Origin: Lachnospiraceae bacterium
Lineage (GTDB): Bacteria > Bacillota > Clostridia > Lachnospirales > Lachnospiraceae
Direction of reading: 5' to 3'
Length of the DNA stretch: 33,333 nt
Assembly (NCBI GenBank): GCA_024695205.1
Contig: JAILIQ010000132.1
Coordinates: 1-33,333, forward strand
Shown: positions 17,487 through 26,739 of the stretch, piece by piece
Position numbering within the stretch: position 1 is the first letter of the stretch
Layout: each line of letters begins with the position of its first letter
The notes under the pieces: generated by a model
The model's database searches: none
The model's input: only the letters and a program-made list of their open reading frames with translations
What the model was told of the DNA's origin: nothing
Position numbers and translations under genes: made by a program

Positions 17487-18986
17487 TCATTTGAAATACT
17501 CTGCTGTACTGATCTCGTATTTGGCACGTTTAATGAATTTGATAATGCCGGGTATCAGTACCAGGGCCAGGATAACACCGATCACCCATACAATATGGTC
17601 TTCAACCCATTCTTTTCGATATTGCTTAAACGCCTTTGAATAATTGTCGGCATCATATTTGAGCTTAAAGTACTTCATTGCTTCCTTGTACTTCTTCTGA
17701 CGGAGCAATGCACGTCCGATACCGATGTAGGCAAGGTAGTAGTTACCGTCAACATCCATGACCTTCTGCCAGCAGTCACCGGCTTCATCGTAAAGACCAA
17801 GGTCGAATGCATCTACCGCCTGATAGATATTCTTACCGAAATCGGTACAGGTAAAGATCGTGATCGCACAGTCAAGATAGTCAAGAACGAACAGATCGTA
17901 ACCGATATGCTCTATTGCAGTGGGACGTCTGAAATAACCGTCCATATTGCCGTTGCCGCCGAATGCGAATACCAGACGGCCCTGCTCATCGTAACCGAAG
18001 ATCCTTCCGCGGTTCTTATCGAGACAGCAGTAAATATCATTATCAAATACCGTTATATCAGTTAAAAGTGAAGGTCCTGAATATCCGCCGCCGCTTCCGA
18101 AATAGATGTCACCGATGATCGGAACTTCCTCGTAGCCGTTACGGATAAGAATGTCGCTACCAAGCAGATTAAGCTTTCTTACCGCATCTGCCGAACCGCT
18201 TCTTAAGTCAGCTTCTTCCTGACCGTCCTGAACCGTATAGATAAAGCCTTCTTTATCCATATAAAGGTTATCGTACTCTGTAGGAACAAAGCTCTTCATC
18301 TGGGCACGTGCTTCCTGTGAAGCGAAGAATTTCCAGATATAATCCCAGAAATCGTATACCACGGGAGTTGCTCCCACGAATCCGGAGAATACGCCATCGG
18401 GCTCATATTTAACAAGACCCTTGTTGATACCTGTAGCAAGGCAGTAAACACGCTCTGCCGAATCGATTACAAGCTTCGAAGGAAGGAATGTAAGCTCGGG
18501 ATCGAGTGTTGCTTCATTCGGCTTGTCAAACTGCATGATATAATTAAGATCGGAATCCAGCTTCAGAATTCTGGAATTGTTCTTGTCGGCAATGAACACA
18601 TTACCTTCCTCGGAAATGGCGATATCCGTAGGTCCGGCAAACGTATTGGGTCCGGGACCGCCGTTAAAGCTGTCTATGATCCTTACGACCTCAAGATTCT
18701 CGGCAGAAACACGGTTCAGCTCGATGATCCTGTTATTGCCGGTATCACACAGATACAGCGAATTACCGTACGCATACAGACCTTCGGGCTGCTTGATCTT
18801 CACATCAAGACCAAGATCCGAAGATGTAAGAACCTTGCTTACGGTGTATGCATCCGGACTCTCCTGATACTCACCCCAGAAATCATAGACATATGTATAG
18901 CTGGTCTCAGCCAGTGCACTCACAGGTGCACATACAAGAATGATAGCCAGAAAGGCCGCCGTAAATCTAATCAAATTCTTCTTCAT
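17487..18986 (-). CDS. Secreted NHL-repeat beta-propeller protein with TPR segment and C-terminal TM anchor
   Basis: Signal peptide (MKKNLIRFTAAFLAIILVCAPVSALA), NHL motifs (PEGLYAYGNSLYLCDTGNNRIIEL; PTDIAISEEGNVFIADKNNSRILKL), TPR-like C-terminus, TM WVIGVILALVLIPGIIKFI. Start at 18986 has GAGG RBS. Confidence 0.78.
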   Translation of the reverse strand: MKKNLIRFTAAFLAIILVCAPVSALAETSYTYVYDFWGEYQESPDAYTVSKVLTSSDLGLDVKIKQPEGLYAYGNSLYLCDTGNNRIIELNRVSAENLEVVRIIDSFNGGPGPNTFAGPTDIAISEEGNVFIADKNNSRILKLDSDLNYIMQFDKPNEATLDPELTFLPSKLVIDSAERVYCLATGINKGLVKYEPDGVFSGFVGATPVVYDFWDYIWKFFASQEARAQMKSFVPTEYDNLYMDKEGFIYTVQDGQEEADLRSGSADAVRKLNLLGSDILIRNGYEEVPIIGDIYFGSGGGYSGPSLLTDITVFDNDIYCCLDKNRGRIFGYDEQGRLVFAFGGNGNMDGYFRRPTAIEHIGYDLFVLDYLDCAITIFTCTDFGKNIYQAVDAFDLGLYDEAGDCWQKVMDVDGNYYLAYIGIGRALLRQKKYKEAMKYFKLKYDADNYSKAFKQYRKEWVEDHIVWVIGVILALVLIPGIIKFIKRAKYEISTAEYFK

Positions 18987-19027
18987 ATATAGCCTCATTT
19001 AGCAAATGATATTATGAAACCCGTTGA

Positions 19028-19933
19028 TCAATCCTTCATACCGGAGCTTGCCATTGTTTCAAGTATCTGAGTCTGCGAGAAAACGAACAGCGCGATCGGA
19101 ACAACCATCAGAACTACCGTAACGGCCGCAGCCTGACCGGTTCTTGCAATACCGCCGCCCTGGATCTGTCTCATCGCAAACGGGAGCATCTTCTTCTCTT
19201 CCGAGAAGATAACCGTTGATGCTGTCTGGTTCCAGAGACCCTGAACCGAGAAGATTATAAGTGTCATCCACGCGGGCTTAACATTCGGCATAACGATCGA
19301 GGAAAATACCTTCCATTCACTCGCTCCGTCGATCTTCGCAGCCTCGACCAGAGACATCGGAAGATTCTCCATGAACTGCTTCATAAGGAAGAGTCCCATC
19401 GGGGAAGCAAATGCGGGAATGATGATCGCCCAGTATGTATCGATCCATCCCAGTTTGCTCAGGAGGATATAGTTCGGGATACCGGTAACGTAACCGGTGA
19501 ACATGATCGCGGTCGTAACGATCTTGAAGAATCCTCTCGAACCGGGGAATTCATACTTCGAAAGAACGAACGCACCCATCGAAGCAAAGATCAGATGGCC
19601 CGCGGTACCGACCGCCGTGATAAAGATCGTGTTGAACAGGTATCTCGTAAATGTAACCCACGATTTACCCATCGTAACAAACAGGTCGGAGAAATTGTGA
19701 AGTGTGGGATGCAGCGCCAGGAATCTCGGAGGATTCTTGAACAGCTCATCAAGAGGCTTCAGTGCATTCGCTACGGCGAAAACGATAGGGAATGCCATTA
19801 TGACAGCCATCAGCGTCAGGAAAATGTAAAGCGCAACGTCACCGCCGACCGAACGGTTGGGTTTTCTTCTCCGTATCAACGGCTTATGATACTCTTTTTG
19901 AATAAGTTCTTCTTTTTTATTACGTTTACTCAT
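19028..19933 (-). CDS. Carbohydrate ABC transporter permease (MalG-type)
   Basis: VEAAKIDGASEWKVFSSIVMPNVKPAW EAA loop; start at 19933 supported by TTGGAG RBS. Confidence 0.9.
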   Translation of the reverse strand: MSKRNKKEELIQKEYHKPLIRRRKPNRSVGGDVALYIFLTLMAVIMAFPIVFAVANALKPLDELFKNPPRFLALHPTLHNFSDLFVTMGKSWVTFTRYLFNTIFITAVGTAGHLIFASMGAFVLSKYEFPGSRGFFKIVTTAIMFTGYVTGIPNYILLSKLGWIDTYWAIIIPAFASPMGLFLMKQFMENLPMSLVEAAKIDGASEWKVFSSIVMPNVKPAWMTLIIFSVQGLWNQTASTVIFSEEKKMLPFAMRQIQGGGIARTGQAAAVTVVLMVVPIALFVFSQTQILETMASSGMKD

Positions 19934-19989
19934 CTTTAAGTCTCCAAAATGTTTATATGTCAATAACTGTTAACGCCGGACTGTGTTTA

Positions 19990-20928
19990 TCAGGTTCCCA
20001 CTCTTCTGATCAGACTCTGGATAGCCTTGTTTGTTACAACCATGATCAGGAAAAGGATAACTGCGATCGCACAGGCATAACCCATCTCAAATCTTGAATA
20101 ACCGTAGTCAAAAAGGTGAGTTACAATTGTTCTTGCGGCATAATCCGTACTGGGATATCCGCACAGCGTCATTGTTACATCGCATACATTAAATGATGAG
20201 GTGATCGTCATTACCGCACCGAACACGAGCATGGGCTTCATACTGGGAAGTGTGATGTACCAGAGCTCCTGCCAGCGGTTCTTGACACCGTCGATCATAC
20301 CGGCTTCTATCTGCGCCGGATCAACGCCCTGAAGACCTGCAACGAATGAAAGGAATCCGGCACCAAGGCTCATCCACAGGATAACCAGCATACATATAGG
20401 AAGCATGTAGGTAGGGTTGATGAAGAACAGGATAGGTGAATCGATAAGACCCATCTCTATCAGTCTTGAATTGACCATACCGTAAGCATCGCCACGGAAT
20501 ACGATCGAGAAGATCGCGTAACAGGTACCTGCAAGCGAAGGTGCGTAAAAGATAACAACCGCAATGCTTCGTACCATTCTCGGAAGCTCATTGATGAGCC
20601 ATGCGAAAAGGAATGATGCGATATAACCCAAAGGACCGGTTATAACTGCGATCATGAAGGTATTCTTGATACCTATCAGGAATATATCATCTTCGAGAAT
20701 AAGACTGATATAGTTCGACAGACCCAGAAATCTCGGAGATTCCAGAATATTGAAATAAGTAAAGCTGTAGTATATTGATGCCACAACGGGATAAATGAAG
20801 AACATCGCAAATACTATGGCATACGGAAGCAGGAAAAGGTAGCACATTTTTGCCATCTTGGCCTTCTTCAATGCCACAGAGAAGTTATGTCTCTTCAGCT
20901 TGATATAATTAGTAAAAAAATCTTTCAT
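19990..20928 (-). CDS. Sugar ABC transporter permease (MalF-type)
   Basis: IEAGMIDGVKNRWQELWYITLPSMKPM EAA-like loop; six TM helices; start 20928 with GGAGG RBS. Confidence 0.9.
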   Translation of the reverse strand: MKDFFTNYIKLKRHNFSVALKKAKMAKMCYLFLLPYAIVFAMFFIYPVVASIYYSFTYFNILESPRFLGLSNYISLILEDDIFLIGIKNTFMIAVITGPLGYIASFLFAWLINELPRMVRSIAVVIFYAPSLAGTCYAIFSIVFRGDAYGMVNSRLIEMGLIDSPILFFINPTYMLPICMLVILWMSLGAGFLSFVAGLQGVDPAQIEAGMIDGVKNRWQELWYITLPSMKPMLVFGAVMTITSSFNVCDVTMTLCGYPSTDYAARTIVTHLFDYGYSRFEMGYACAIAVILFLIMVVTNKAIQSLIRRVGT

Positions 20929-21028
20929 CAGTTGCCTCCATACCACTTACATTCACAGGTCTGTTGCTTTTGATCATACGGGATGATCACTGCTGCGAAA
21001 ATTAAAACAGATAAACTTGTTCGAAGGA

Positions 21029-24022
21029 TCAATCGAGTTCGTCTATCGGAAGACCGAACTCCTTACGTTTCTTTATGATCTCCTCATCTATCAGGATCGA
21101 GTAGTCGATGATCGATTCACGGGTATCAACTCTGGTGTTGATTACCTTTCTGATAGCGTTGGAAATATGACGTCCGGTAAAGTATCCGCCGGGTACCTCA
21201 CGGATTCCCCTTGTCCAGGCCCACTGGGCTTCAAGTGTAGCTATATCGTTCGCGCTCCATGAAAGGCTTGAGAACGCGCGTCTGTTAGCTGTGTTGTATC
21301 TTGCGGACGAACCGAGAAGAGCTTCGATCTCACGTCCGAATCTTACCTGGGTCTCAGGTTTTGCCCACCACTTCATGAACTCCCATGCGTTGTTCTTAAG
21401 TGTCTGGTTTTCGGTTCTGAGCATCATCGTTGCAGCACCGGTAATGAAGTCGGATCTGTCGATAAATGTCTCGCCGTTCGCATCAACCTTCTCTGTACCG
21501 GGGATAAGGGTGAAGTCCCAAAGTCCTCTGATCTCGGGAGCCGAAACCATCAGAGTGTTATAGGTCGAATAAGGTGCGATACCGATAGGCATCTCGCCCG
21601 AACGGAATCTGGTAGCAAAGTCATATACGGTCGGAAGTCCGTAATCGTTGAAATATCTTACGTAATCATCGAAAGCCTTCATTCCGGCTTCGTCATTGAC
21701 CGTAGTCTTGGTTCCCGCTTCATTGTACATATCGCCGCCGTTCTGGAACAGCAATGTGAAATACAGTGAAAGGTCAGGTGTATTGGACATAACGGCTGTT
21801 GACGCCACACCGGTCGAACTGCTTCCTGCTGCGGAAGGGATACCGATCGAAAGGTTGTTGCCCTGAATGGTGGGAAGCATCTCGATCAGTTCTTTCCAGG
21901 TATTGGGGATTCCCAGTTCAAGCTCTTCAAGAACATCCTTACGGTAGAACATTACGTTGAAAGTCTGAGTCTCCGGTATACCGTAGATATGTGTAACACC
22001 GTTTATATCATCAAGCTCGTACTGCTTGTAGGAGCTTTCGGAATAATCTGCAAATACGTTCTGCCATCCGTCAAACTGAGTCAGATCCTCGGATGCACCT
22101 CTTAATGCGTAGTTTACAGGCTGGTCGGCGCCGACTGTCAGTGCTACGTTGGGGCCGTTGCCCGACATTACCGCATTCAGAAGGGCTCCTGCGTCAACGA
22201 TCTCAACATTGACCGGAATACCGCTGTTGGGAGTAAAGTCATCATCGATCATCGACTTAAGGATCGTACCCTGATCACGACCGGTCATGACCCAAACCTT
22301 TATTACACTGTTGTCCGCATCCGTATAGACATCTCCTACGGAATTGTAATCAACGAAATAGGAAGCAACGAAGGATTTTACTTCATGCCATGCTTTTGAG
22401 AAAATGTTGGCCTTCTGTGCCTTAACATTTACATCCGAGCTTGATATTACCAGATAATCTACATCGAACTTGCTCTCGCTGAGGGTAATAGCCGAAGTAC
22501 CGATAGCAGTTATGTTATCCTTAAATGTCTGGAACTCTGTCGTGATCTTCTGGGGCTTGCTCACAAATCTCTCAAGCTGTGTCGCCAGAGTCTGGCAGGT
22601 TGCTATGCTCTCTGCCTTCTGTCCGCTGTAATCAACCATGTCGTCAACTATCTTGAACAGTCTCCTGCTCTCAACATCCATGGCTTCGATAACCTCGGGA
22701 TAGGCCGACTCGATATGATAGTCACGATACTTGTCGGGGCTGGCTCCGGTATAAACAAGAAGCCTTCTGTATATCTGATTGAGACGGAAGGTTGAATCCT
22801 CCATTTCCTCAAGGATCGATCCGAGACCGCCGAGAGTCGCCTCAAGTCTTATCGTATGCTTTCCTGCAGGGAGGTAGATGTCATAGGGATTACCGTCAGC
22901 ATCCGAAAGTGTCATGTTCTGCCAGTCATTGTCATATTTGAAAATAACTGCCGAGAGCTCTTCGAAAGGAACCTTGCCGTCGATCAGGACCTTCCTGTTG
23001 GCTACGTTACCGCGTGAATAGTTCTGACGTCCCTTGACCATGATGCGATAGAAGCCGTCCGAAGGAACCTCAAAGTTCCACTCGATCCACTGTCCGTTGG
23101 TCTTCCATGCCTCACCGCCGATATAATTAAGAACTGTATAGGTTACACTGTTGGGTTCCGTTGTAGGTGATGATCTGTCAAACTTCGCATATAACGACGA
23201 CTCCGAACGGAGTGATGAATCCTCGCCCTGGAGCTTGATCTCAACAGCCGATGCCGAATTGCCCTTGCCGGAATTCTGTGCTTTGTAATCAGCATATGTA
23301 AATTCCTTTTCAACCGGAGCAAGCTTGACCGCACCGATGATCAGCGGTTCGTTTTCTGCGGAAAGAGTGATAACATTGTTGCCGCTTTCAAGGAAGAATT
23401 TGTATGGCTTGTTCTCATATCCGCGGACATCGCTGAGTCTGCAGCTCTGCCAGTCGTACTGCTCGATCTGCTGGGGTCTGATCTCATTGCCCTGGTTGTC
23501 GATCTTCTTCTGACCGCCATCCTTCCAGATACGTGCAAAGCTGACATTCTGGGCATCCTCAAAAGGAAGGCTGCCGTTGATGCTGATGCTTCGCTCGGCG
23601 GGAACTCCGTGAGACTCGGGGATAACATACTCAACATAAATATTGTAGAATCCCGAAGTCGGAACATTGACATTCCAAGACACCGTAGAATTGAGTCCGG
23701 TATAAACAGCAGACTGCGCACCGAAAGACTTGCCGTATCCTGCAAGCTCTCCCGCAGAAAGCAGATTCACATCGCCCTCGCCCTGAAAATCGGCAACATT
23801 CACGGATACCTCCGCATCGGGATAAGCAGCATCAGAATGAGAATTAAGATAATCCCTGTATGTTCCGGTCCTCTCCAATCCTTCAATCTGCCTGTTCAGA
23901 TCAAAATCCCGATACTTGCCCTCAAAAGTCTCGTTACCGCTTAAATTCAGCAATACGCACACCAATACGATCGCTGCGATAACTCCCAGGGTAATAAGCA
24001 ATTTTTTAACTGAATCTTTCAT
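21029..24022 (-). CDS. TM-anchored solute-binding protein fused to two N-terminal carbohydrate-binding-like beta-sandwich modules
   Basis: 997 aa; N-terminal TM without lipobox, two homologous modules (aa ~73-237 and ~260-410), C-terminal family-1 SBP (VKVWVMTGRDQGTILKSMIDDDF...NVMFYRKDVLEELELGIPNTWKELIEML). Confidence 0.82.
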   Translation of the reverse strand: MKDSVKKLLITLGVIAAIVLVCVLLNLSGNETFEGKYRDFDLNRQIEGLERTGTYRDYLNSHSDAAYPDAEVSVNVADFQGEGDVNLLSAGELAGYGKSFGAQSAVYTGLNSTVSWNVNVPTSGFYNIYVEYVIPESHGVPAERSISINGSLPFEDAQNVSFARIWKDGGQKKIDNQGNEIRPQQIEQYDWQSCRLSDVRGYENKPYKFFLESGNNVITLSAENEPLIIGAVKLAPVEKEFTYADYKAQNSGKGNSASAVEIKLQGEDSSLRSESSLYAKFDRSSPTTEPNSVTYTVLNYIGGEAWKTNGQWIEWNFEVPSDGFYRIMVKGRQNYSRGNVANRKVLIDGKVPFEELSAVIFKYDNDWQNMTLSDADGNPYDIYLPAGKHTIRLEATLGGLGSILEEMEDSTFRLNQIYRRLLVYTGASPDKYRDYHIESAYPEVIEAMDVESRRLFKIVDDMVDYSGQKAESIATCQTLATQLERFVSKPQKITTEFQTFKDNITAIGTSAITLSESKFDVDYLVISSSDVNVKAQKANIFSKAWHEVKSFVASYFVDYNSVGDVYTDADNSVIKVWVMTGRDQGTILKSMIDDDFTPNSGIPVNVEIVDAGALLNAVMSGNGPNVALTVGADQPVNYALRGASEDLTQFDGWQNVFADYSESSYKQYELDDINGVTHIYGIPETQTFNVMFYRKDVLEELELGIPNTWKELIEMLPTIQGNNLSIGIPSAAGSSSTGVASTAVMSNTPDLSLYFTLLFQNGGDMYNEAGTKTTVNDEAGMKAFDDYVRYFNDYGLPTVYDFATRFRSGEMPIGIAPYSTYNTLMVSAPEIRGLWDFTLIPGTEKVDANGETFIDRSDFITGAATMMLRTENQTLKNNAWEFMKWWAKPETQVRFGREIEALLGSSARYNTANRRAFSSLSWSANDIATLEAQWAWTRGIREVPGGYFTGRHISNAIRKVINTRVDTRESIIDYSILIDEEIIKKRKEFGLPIDELD

Positions 24023-24221
24023 ACCTACCTCTTTTTGACTTGAAGTTGATTATTTTTGAAATAAACAAAATTCCCGTTTGTTCACAGTTATGACACAATT
24101 TTAATCAAATATTCATAAAGCGTCTTGCCAAATATTGCTATATTCAAGTCATGGCTTGCTACGGCTTTTACCATTATTTACTAAAAATTTTTATTAATTC
24201 TTGTTAATTTTTACCATAAAC

Positions 24222-24263
24222 AAAAAAGGGGCTCCGGGAAAAAATCCCGATAAACCGCCCTTT
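24222..24263 (-). terminator. Rho-independent terminator downstream of DAHP synthase gene
   Basis: Minus strand AAAGGGCGGTTTATCGGGATTTTTTCCCGGAGCCCCTTTTTT: inner CGGGA/TCCCG stem, outer GGGC/GCCC, then a T-run. Confidence 0.7.
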
Positions 24264-24393
24264 GTGAAAATTGACTATTCATTTAAAAAAAGAAATGTTT
24301 CATTTTTGAGATATCAAAACGTTTTTATGTACTGTTATGCATTTTTACCAAATATTGCTGTCCGGAATACGGTTTTTTCAACTTTTTCGCCGA

Positions 24394-25422
24394 TCAGACC
24401 ATCTCCGCAAGATCATAGATCATCTTTTCGGTTTTTTCCCATCCGAGGCACGCATCGGTAATGGACTTGCCGTAGATGCCCTCTCCGATCTTCTGACAGC
24501 CGTCTTCTATGTAGCTTTCCACCATAAATCCCTTTACGAGCCTGCGGGCGTTGTCATTGAATTTCCTGTATCTCATGACTTCATCGACTATCCTCACCTG
24601 CTCGAAAGGATTCTTGTTTGAATTGGCATGATTCGTATCGATCACTACCGCGGGATTTTTCAGGTCCGATTTCTCATACAGTTCGTTCAGATACATAACA
24701 TCTTCATAATGATAATTCGGAAATGTCTGGTCGCCTTTTGTGTTGAATCCGCGCAGGATCGCATGCGCATATTCGTTGCCCGCAGAATGTCCGGTCCAGC
24801 CGCGGTACAGGAATGTGTGTGGCCTCTGGGCGGCATGGATCGAATTCATCATTACCGAAAGATCGCCGCTTGTGGGGTTTTTCATCCCGACAGCTGCCTC
24901 TACCGCGCTCGCCGTCAGCCTGTGCTGCTGATCTTCGACAGACCTTGCACCCACAGTCACATATCCCAGGATATCATCAAGATACTTGTAATTTTCGGGA
25001 TAAAGCATCTCATCGGCGCAGGCAAAGCCCGTCTCCTTCACCGCTCTCATATGGAGCTCGCGGGTTGTGATGATCCCCTTGAAAAGATCCGGTTTTTCAC
25101 CGGGTACCGGAGAATGCAGAAGTCCCTTGTATCCGTCTCCCGTGGTGCGTGGCTTGTTGGTATAGACCCTCGGAACGATAAATACCCTGTCTTCCACCTT
25201 TTCCTGAACTTTCCTGAGCCTCAGGATATAATCGATCACCGCGTCCTCCCTGTCTGCGGAGCAGGGTCCTATCACAAGCAGGATGCGTTCATCCCTTCCG
25301 GAAATGATCTTCTTGATCTCCTCGCGTTTTTTCTCAATGGTCGTCTGCACGGCCGCATCTATAGGGAACATCTCCTTTACCTCCATGGGTATGGCGATCT
25401 TCCTCTCAAATTCCATATTCAT
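24394..25422 (-). CDS. 3-deoxy-7-phosphoheptulonate synthase (DAHP synthase, AroF/G/H class)
   Basis: LLVIGPCSADREDAVIDYILRL, VPRVYTNKPRTTGDGYKGLLHSP, GMKNPTSGD and DTNHANSNK motifs. Confidence 0.94.
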   Translation of the reverse strand: MNMEFERKIAIPMEVKEMFPIDAAVQTTIEKKREEIKKIISGRDERILLVIGPCSADREDAVIDYILRLRKVQEKVEDRVFIVPRVYTNKPRTTGDGYKGLLHSPVPGEKPDLFKGIITTRELHMRAVKETGFACADEMLYPENYKYLDDILGYVTVGARSVEDQQHRLTASAVEAAVGMKNPTSGDLSVMMNSIHAAQRPHTFLYRGWTGHSAGNEYAHAILRGFNTKGDQTFPNYHYEDVMYLNELYEKSDLKNPAVVIDTNHANSNKNPFEQVRIVDEVMRYRKFNDNARRLVKGFMVESYIEDGCQKIGEGIYGKSITDACLGWEKTEKMIYDLAEMV

Positions 25423-25457
25423 AAACCGCTGTTAACTCCCTCAATCCCGTGCCTTAG

Positions 25458-25570
25458 ACGGGATGTATGTTTATCTCCTAAGAATTTCGCTTCTATCGGG
25501 ATCTATGTTTATCTCCCGGGAATTTCGCTTTTACCGGGATATATGCTTATCTCCCGGTATTTACGCTTCA
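25458..25570 (-). repeat. Three imperfect ~38-bp tandem repeats with internal dyad
   Basis: Units at 25458-25494, 25495-25532 and 25533-25570 share (A/C)CGGGAT.TATG.TTATCTCC..G.ATTT.CGCTT; the last unit overlaps the stop codon of the Ldh gene. Confidence 0.85.
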
Positions 25571-26670
25571 AACGGGAATCTGTAATCGAGCCCGAATTCA
25601 TCCCTCAGTTCCACAAGTTCCTTCTGAATGCTCTCTCCGACGGGAACTCCCTTATCCTTGCGTTCATTCCATGAGATCCATTCCTTCTCTCCCGCCGTGT
25701 AGATACGCTCTGCACCCGGAGCCTTCCTGGATCCGCGCAGTCCCCGCAGGATCCGGCCCGCGGTCTCCTTAAACACGTCAAGACCCATAAAGAACTCGGG
25801 ATTGATTACGAAGAAGAAATGCCCCAGACGGTACATTCTCTTGTTGCCGTTCTCGTCAACACCGCTCAGTTCCTTCATAAAAGGACCGCCGGCAAGTGCC
25901 GCCGAAAGTATTTCTACTATTGTCGTAAATCCGTAGCCCTTATATCCGCCCGTTTCCTCACCGAGTCCGCCGATCGAAAGCAGTGCACACTTACCCGCTC
26001 TCATATCCTTTAAGATCTGGCCCGAGTCGGTCATGGTTCCGCCTTCTTCGGTGACAACAAGTCCTGCGGGTGTAGGCTTACCGCTTCTTTCGTAGAACTC
26101 GATCTTGCCGTTCTGAACTATACTTGTGGCACAGTCGAAATTAAATGGAAATTCCTCATCCGTAGGCATCGTAAATGTAAGCGGATTGGTTCCCATCATC
26201 GGCTCAACGCCAAAAGTCGGTGCAACCGAAGGTCTTGCGTTAGTTCCGGAGATACCGATCATTCCGGCCTTCTCTGCCATGGTCGTCCAGTATCCCGCGA
26301 TCCCGTAATGCGTGGAATTGTAAATGGTCCCGCCCGCCATACCGTATTCCTTTGCCTTTTTTATCAGCATTTCCATCATACGGTGGCTTGCAACCATGCC
26401 CATACCGTTATTGGCATTCATCACAACGGTTGTCGGTGTTTCCTTAATTATCTCGGTATCAGTCACAGGGAGCAGCGTCCCGTTCTTGATCCTGTCAAGG
26501 TAAATAGGCTTAAACCGGTTGCAGCCGTGACTTTCAATTCCCCTGCGGTCGCTTTCGAGCAGCACATCCGCACAGATTTCGGCATCCTCCTTCGGAACAC
26601 CGTATTTAACAAAAACATCTACCATGAATGAATTCATCATATCCCACGGTACATAAGGTCTGGTCTCCAT
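25561..26670 (-). CDS. Ldh family (malate/L-lactate dehydrogenase-type) oxidoreductase
   Basis: VLLESDRRGIESHGCNRFKPIYLDRIKNG, STHYGIAGYW, ISGTNARPSVAPTFGVEPMMGTNPLTFTMPT, GYKGYGFTTIVEILSAALAGG are family signatures; RBS GGAGG. Confidence 0.92.
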   Translation of the reverse strand: METRPYVPWDMMNSFMVDVFVKYGVPKEDAEICADVLLESDRRGIESHGCNRFKPIYLDRIKNGTLLPVTDTEIIKETPTTVVMNANNGMGMVASHRMMEMLIKKAKEYGMAGGTIYNSTHYGIAGYWTTMAEKAGMIGISGTNARPSVAPTFGVEPMMGTNPLTFTMPTDEEFPFNFDCATSIVQNGKIEFYERSGKPTPAGLVVTEEGGTMTDSGQILKDMRAGKCALLSIGGLGEETGGYKGYGFTTIVEILSAALAGGPFMKELSGVDENGNKRMYRLGHFFFVINPEFFMGLDVFKETAGRILRGLRGSRKAPGAERIYTAGEKEWISWNERKDKGVPVGESIQKELVELRDEFGLDYRFPFEA

Positions 26671-26739
26671 TGCATTTCCTCCGTTTTCCGAACGGTCCTT
26701 CAGGCAAAAGGAACCATTCTTTTTCCAACATTTCTTTTT

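Noticed and set aside
25458-25570. Possible CRISPR array
   Set aside because: Units are directly adjacent and imperfect, with no unique spacers and no cas genes in the window.
24628-25674. 348-aa plus-strand ORF antisense to DAHP synthase
   Set aside because: Shadow ORF of a strongly recognised gene; no family motif and biased composition.
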